A stretch of DNA of 64,000 nt from Chelatococcus composti (GTDB taxonomy: Bacteria; Pseudomonadota; Alphaproteobacteria; Rhizobiales; Beijerinckiaceae). The notes under the pieces were generated by a model, which saw only the letters and a list, made by a program, of their open reading frames with translations, searched no databases and was not told where the DNA came from. The stretch is from positions 558,001-622,000 of the forward strand of contig NZ_JACHEH010000001.1 in NCBI RefSeq assembly GCF_014201415.1, given 5' to 3'. The translations under genes and the position numbers were made by a program. This document shows, one piece after another, positions 59,293 through 64,000 of the stretch (positions are counted from its first letter, which is position 1; every line of letters starts with the position of its first letter).

Positions 59293-60504
59293 ATGGCGTT
59301 GACGCCGGTCGCCGACGCGCTCGCCGGCATCCTCGCCGGCGCGAGCCCCATCCGCGAGCAGGAGACGGTGCCGCTGGACCGCGCCGAGGGCCGCACGCTC
59401 GCCGCCGACGTCGCCGCGCTGCGCACGCAGCCGCCCTTCCCCGCCTCGGCCATGGACGGCTTTGCGGTGCGCGCGGCAGATGTCGCCACCGTTCCGGCAC
59501 GCCTTGCCCTGATCGGCACCAGTGCAGCCGGCCATGCCTTCACCGGCACGGTGGGGCCCGGCCAGTGCGTGCGCATCTTCACCGGCGCGCCCGTGCCGGC
59601 CGGCGCCGATGCGATCCTGATCCAGGAAAATGCCCGCGCCGAGGGCAACATGGTCGAAGCCCTGTCCCCCGTGACCGCGGGGCGCTTCGTGCGCCAGGCG
59701 GGGCTCGACTTCCGCGAGGGCGAGGTGCTGCTGCGCGCGGGCCGCCGGCTCGGCCCCTCGGCAGTGGCGCTTGCTGCGGCGATGGGCCATGCCACTTTGC
59801 CGGTGGTGCGCCGGCCGCGGGTCGCCATTCTCGCCACGGGCGACGAGCTCGTCCGTCCGGGCGAGCCGACGGGACCAGACCAGATCGTCGCCTCCAACAC
59901 CTATGCCGTCGCGGCCATAGCCGAACGGGCCGGCGCCGAGGCCCTCGACCTCGGCATCGCGCGCGACGACCTTCCGGCGCTCACCGCGGCGATTGACGCG
60001 GCCAGGGATGCCGGGGCGGACGTGCTCGTGACACTCGGCGGCGCTTCAGTGGGCGACCACGATCTCGTCCAGCGCGCCCTCGCCGCGCGCGGATGGGAAC
60101 TCGGCTTCTGGCGCATCGCCATGCGGCCGGGAAAGCCCCTGATGCACGGGCGACTGGGAGCCATGACGGTGCTCGGCCTGCCGGGTAATCCCGTCTCCAG
60201 CATCGTGTGCTCGCTCATCTTCCTCGTGCCGCTCGTGCGGGCCCTGAGCGGCGATCCCGATGCGGGCGCGGTTGCGACGCAGCCCGCCCGGCTCGGCGTC
60301 GACCTGCCGGCCAACGACGAGCGGCAGGATTATCTGCGCGCCCGCCTCACGGCGGGCGAAGACGGCACGCTCGTTGCCACCCCCTTCCCGCGCCAGGACA
60401 GCTCCATGCTGCGCCTCATGGCAGAGGCCGAGGCCCTCGTCGTGCGAGCGCCCCACGCCCCCGCCGCGCGCGCGGGCGACCCCTGCCGCATCATCCGCCT
60501 CTGA
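59293..60504 (+). CDS. moeA: Molybdopterin molybdenumtransferase MoeA
   Basis: A 403-residue enzyme that inserts molybdate into adenylated molybdopterin. Features in order: PFPASAMDGFAVRAAD, the domain II GQCVRIFTGAPVPAGADAILIQE, the MoCF-type domain with ILATGDELVRPG and GGASVGDHDLV, and GLPGNPVSS near the C-terminal domain. A GGAGG ribosome-binding site precedes the start. It ends the trp-moa run; lexA follows after 116 bases with its own promoter. Confidence 0.96.
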   Translation: MALTPVADALAGILAGASPIREQETVPLDRAEGRTLAADVAALRTQPPFPASAMDGFAVRAADVATVPARLALIGTSAAGHAFTGTVGPGQCVRIFTGAPVPAGADAILIQENARAEGNMVEALSPVTAGRFVRQAGLDFREGEVLLRAGRRLGPSAVALAAAMGHATLPVVRRPRVAILATGDELVRPGEPTGPDQIVASNTYAVAAIAERAGAEALDLGIARDDLPALTAAIDAARDAGADVLVTLGGASVGDHDLVQRALAARGWELGFWRIAMRPGKPLMHGRLGAMTVLGLPGNPVSSIVCSLIFLVPLVRALSGDPDAGAVATQPARLGVDLPANDERQDYLRARLTAGEDGTLVATPFPRQDSSMLRLMAEAEALVVRAPHAPAARAGDPCRIIRL

Positions 60505-60530
60505 CGCCCTCCCCGCCGCAGAAACTTGCG

Positions 60531-60545
60531 GAACACACCGGGAAC
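60531..60545 (+). promoter_or_regulatory. SOS box (LexA operator) upstream of lexA
   Basis: GAAC-ACACCGG-GAAC is an exact GAAC-N7-GAAC, the reverse form of the alphaproteobacterial LexA operator GTTC-N7-GTTC. It lies 75 bases before the lexA start, as expected for autorepression. Two GANTC sites (60572-60576 and 60590-60594) lie between box and gene. Confidence 0.8.
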
Positions 60546-60620
60546 GTTTAATCTGTTCATGATTTGTTTTCGACTCGCTGCGATGATGCGATTCGACGAG
60601 GGGGAGCGGGATCGTCGGCC

Positions 60621-61293
60621 ATGTTGACGCGCAAACAGCACGAACTCCTGCGTTTCATCCACGAACGCCTGCGTGAGACCGGTGTGCCGCCGTCCTTCGA
60701 CGAGATGAAGGAGGCGCTCGACCTCAAGTCGAAGTCTGGCATCCACCGGCTCATCGTGGCGTTGGAGGAGCGCGGCTTCATCCGCCGGCTGCCGAACCGC
60801 GCCCGCGCGCTGGAGGTGGTGCGCCTGCCGGAGGGCGTCGCGACGTCGCGCGGACGCTTCAGCCCCAGCGTGGTCGAGGGCGGACTCGGCAAGGTGCGCG
60901 CGCCCGCGCCGCAGGCCGTGGAACCGGCAGTACAGACGGTGGCGATCCCCGTCATGGGCCGGATCGCGGCGGGCACGCCCATTTCCGCCATCCAGCACCG
61001 CAGCCATACCGTGTCCCTCCCCCCGGACATGCTGGGCAGCGGCGAGCATTTTGCGCTCGAGGTGCGCGGCGATTCGATGATCGAGGCCGGCATTCTCGAT
61101 GGCGACACGGTCATCATACGCAAGCAGGACACGGCCGACACGGGCGACATCGTCGTGGCCCTGATCGACGACGAGGAGGCGACGCTGAAGCGCCTGCGGC
61201 GCCGTGGCTCGTCCATCGCGCTGGAGGCGGCGAACCCGGCCTACGAGACGCGCGTCCTCGGCCCGGACCGGGTGCGCATCCAGGGCAAGCTGG

Positions 61294-61316
<23 letters not shown>
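60621..61316 (+). CDS. lexA: LexA repressor of the SOS response
   Basis: A 231-residue repressor-protease. Residues 1-65 are the winged helix DNA-binding domain ([48 protein letters not shown]). After a linker comes the S24-type domain with the self-cleavage site A117-G118 (GRIAAGTP), catalytic S152 ([10 protein letters not shown]) and K190 (EATLKRL). RecA filaments trigger self-cleavage and derepress DNA repair genes. An SOS box lies upstream. The 3' end overlaps comEC by 23 bases. Confidence 0.97.

Positions 61317-64000
<2,684 letters not shown>

Overview
The window is a GC-rich (roughly two-thirds G+C by eye), densely coded chromosomal segment of an alphaproteobacterium, most likely a member of Hyphomicrobiales (Rhizobiales). 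The evidence is gene content and order: dusB-ntrB-ntrC-ntrY-ntrX followed by hfq-hflX facing mazG; a fused ispDF; a pyruvate dehydrogenase E1-beta carrying its own lipoyl domain; tpiA divergent from ppiD-trpE-trpG-trpD-trpC-moaC-moeA-lexA; a GAAC-N7-GAAC SOS box before lexA; a TTAA-N7-TTAA CtrA-type motif before ftsB; and clustered GANTC sites before pyrG. I cannot name the genus. No rRNA, tRNA, CRISPR array, prophage or insertion sequence was recognised.

Layout. 1-22 kb is accessory and metabolic: the end of a dienelactone hydrolase, a type I methionine aminopeptidase, a DUF983 protein, a MocR-type regulator divergent from an MFS transporter and a cysteine-synthase/glutaredoxin fusion, an OsmC protein, a flavin monooxygenase-like protein, a DUF1127 peptide, a YcaC-type hydrolase/LysR/pirin module, a giant multidomain signalling protein (SARP-type DNA-binding head, alpha/beta hydrolase, cyclase-like domain, ATPase, helical repeats), tandem fluoride channel genes, an opine-dehydrogenase-like gene with an Lrp/AsnC regulator, and a tripartite tricarboxylate transporter (tctCBA).

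22-36 kb is conserved housekeeping and nitrogen regulation: mazG, hflX-hfq, a D-amino-acid aminotransferase, the two-component pairs NtrYX and NtrBC with dusB, ispDF-cinA, a COQ10/RatA-like protein and lipA. 36-52 kb, mostly on the minus strand, is central metabolism: a GlsB/YeaQ membrane peptide, the pyruvate dehydrogenase cluster (pdhA, pdhB, pdhC, lpd), ftsB, eno, queF (plus strand), a TPP-riboswitch-controlled thiO-thiS-thiG-thiE operon, kdsA, a DUF350 protein, pyrG, secG and tpiA. 52-64 kb on the plus strand is ppiD, trpEGDC, moaC, moeA and lexA, then comEC (minus) and the 5' end of gltX.

How the genes work together. PDH and LipA form one functional block: the E2 and E1-beta lipoyl domains are substrates of lipoate synthesis, and Lpd recycles them. 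Eno and TpiA supply the glycolytic flow. NtrBC/NtrYX and Hfq are regulators of nitrogen metabolism and RNA. The thi operon makes the thiazole half of thiamine and is switched by its end product. The least explained parts are the 1572-residue fusion at 11.6-16.4 kb, the CysK-glutaredoxin fusion, and several inverted repeats that look like operators.
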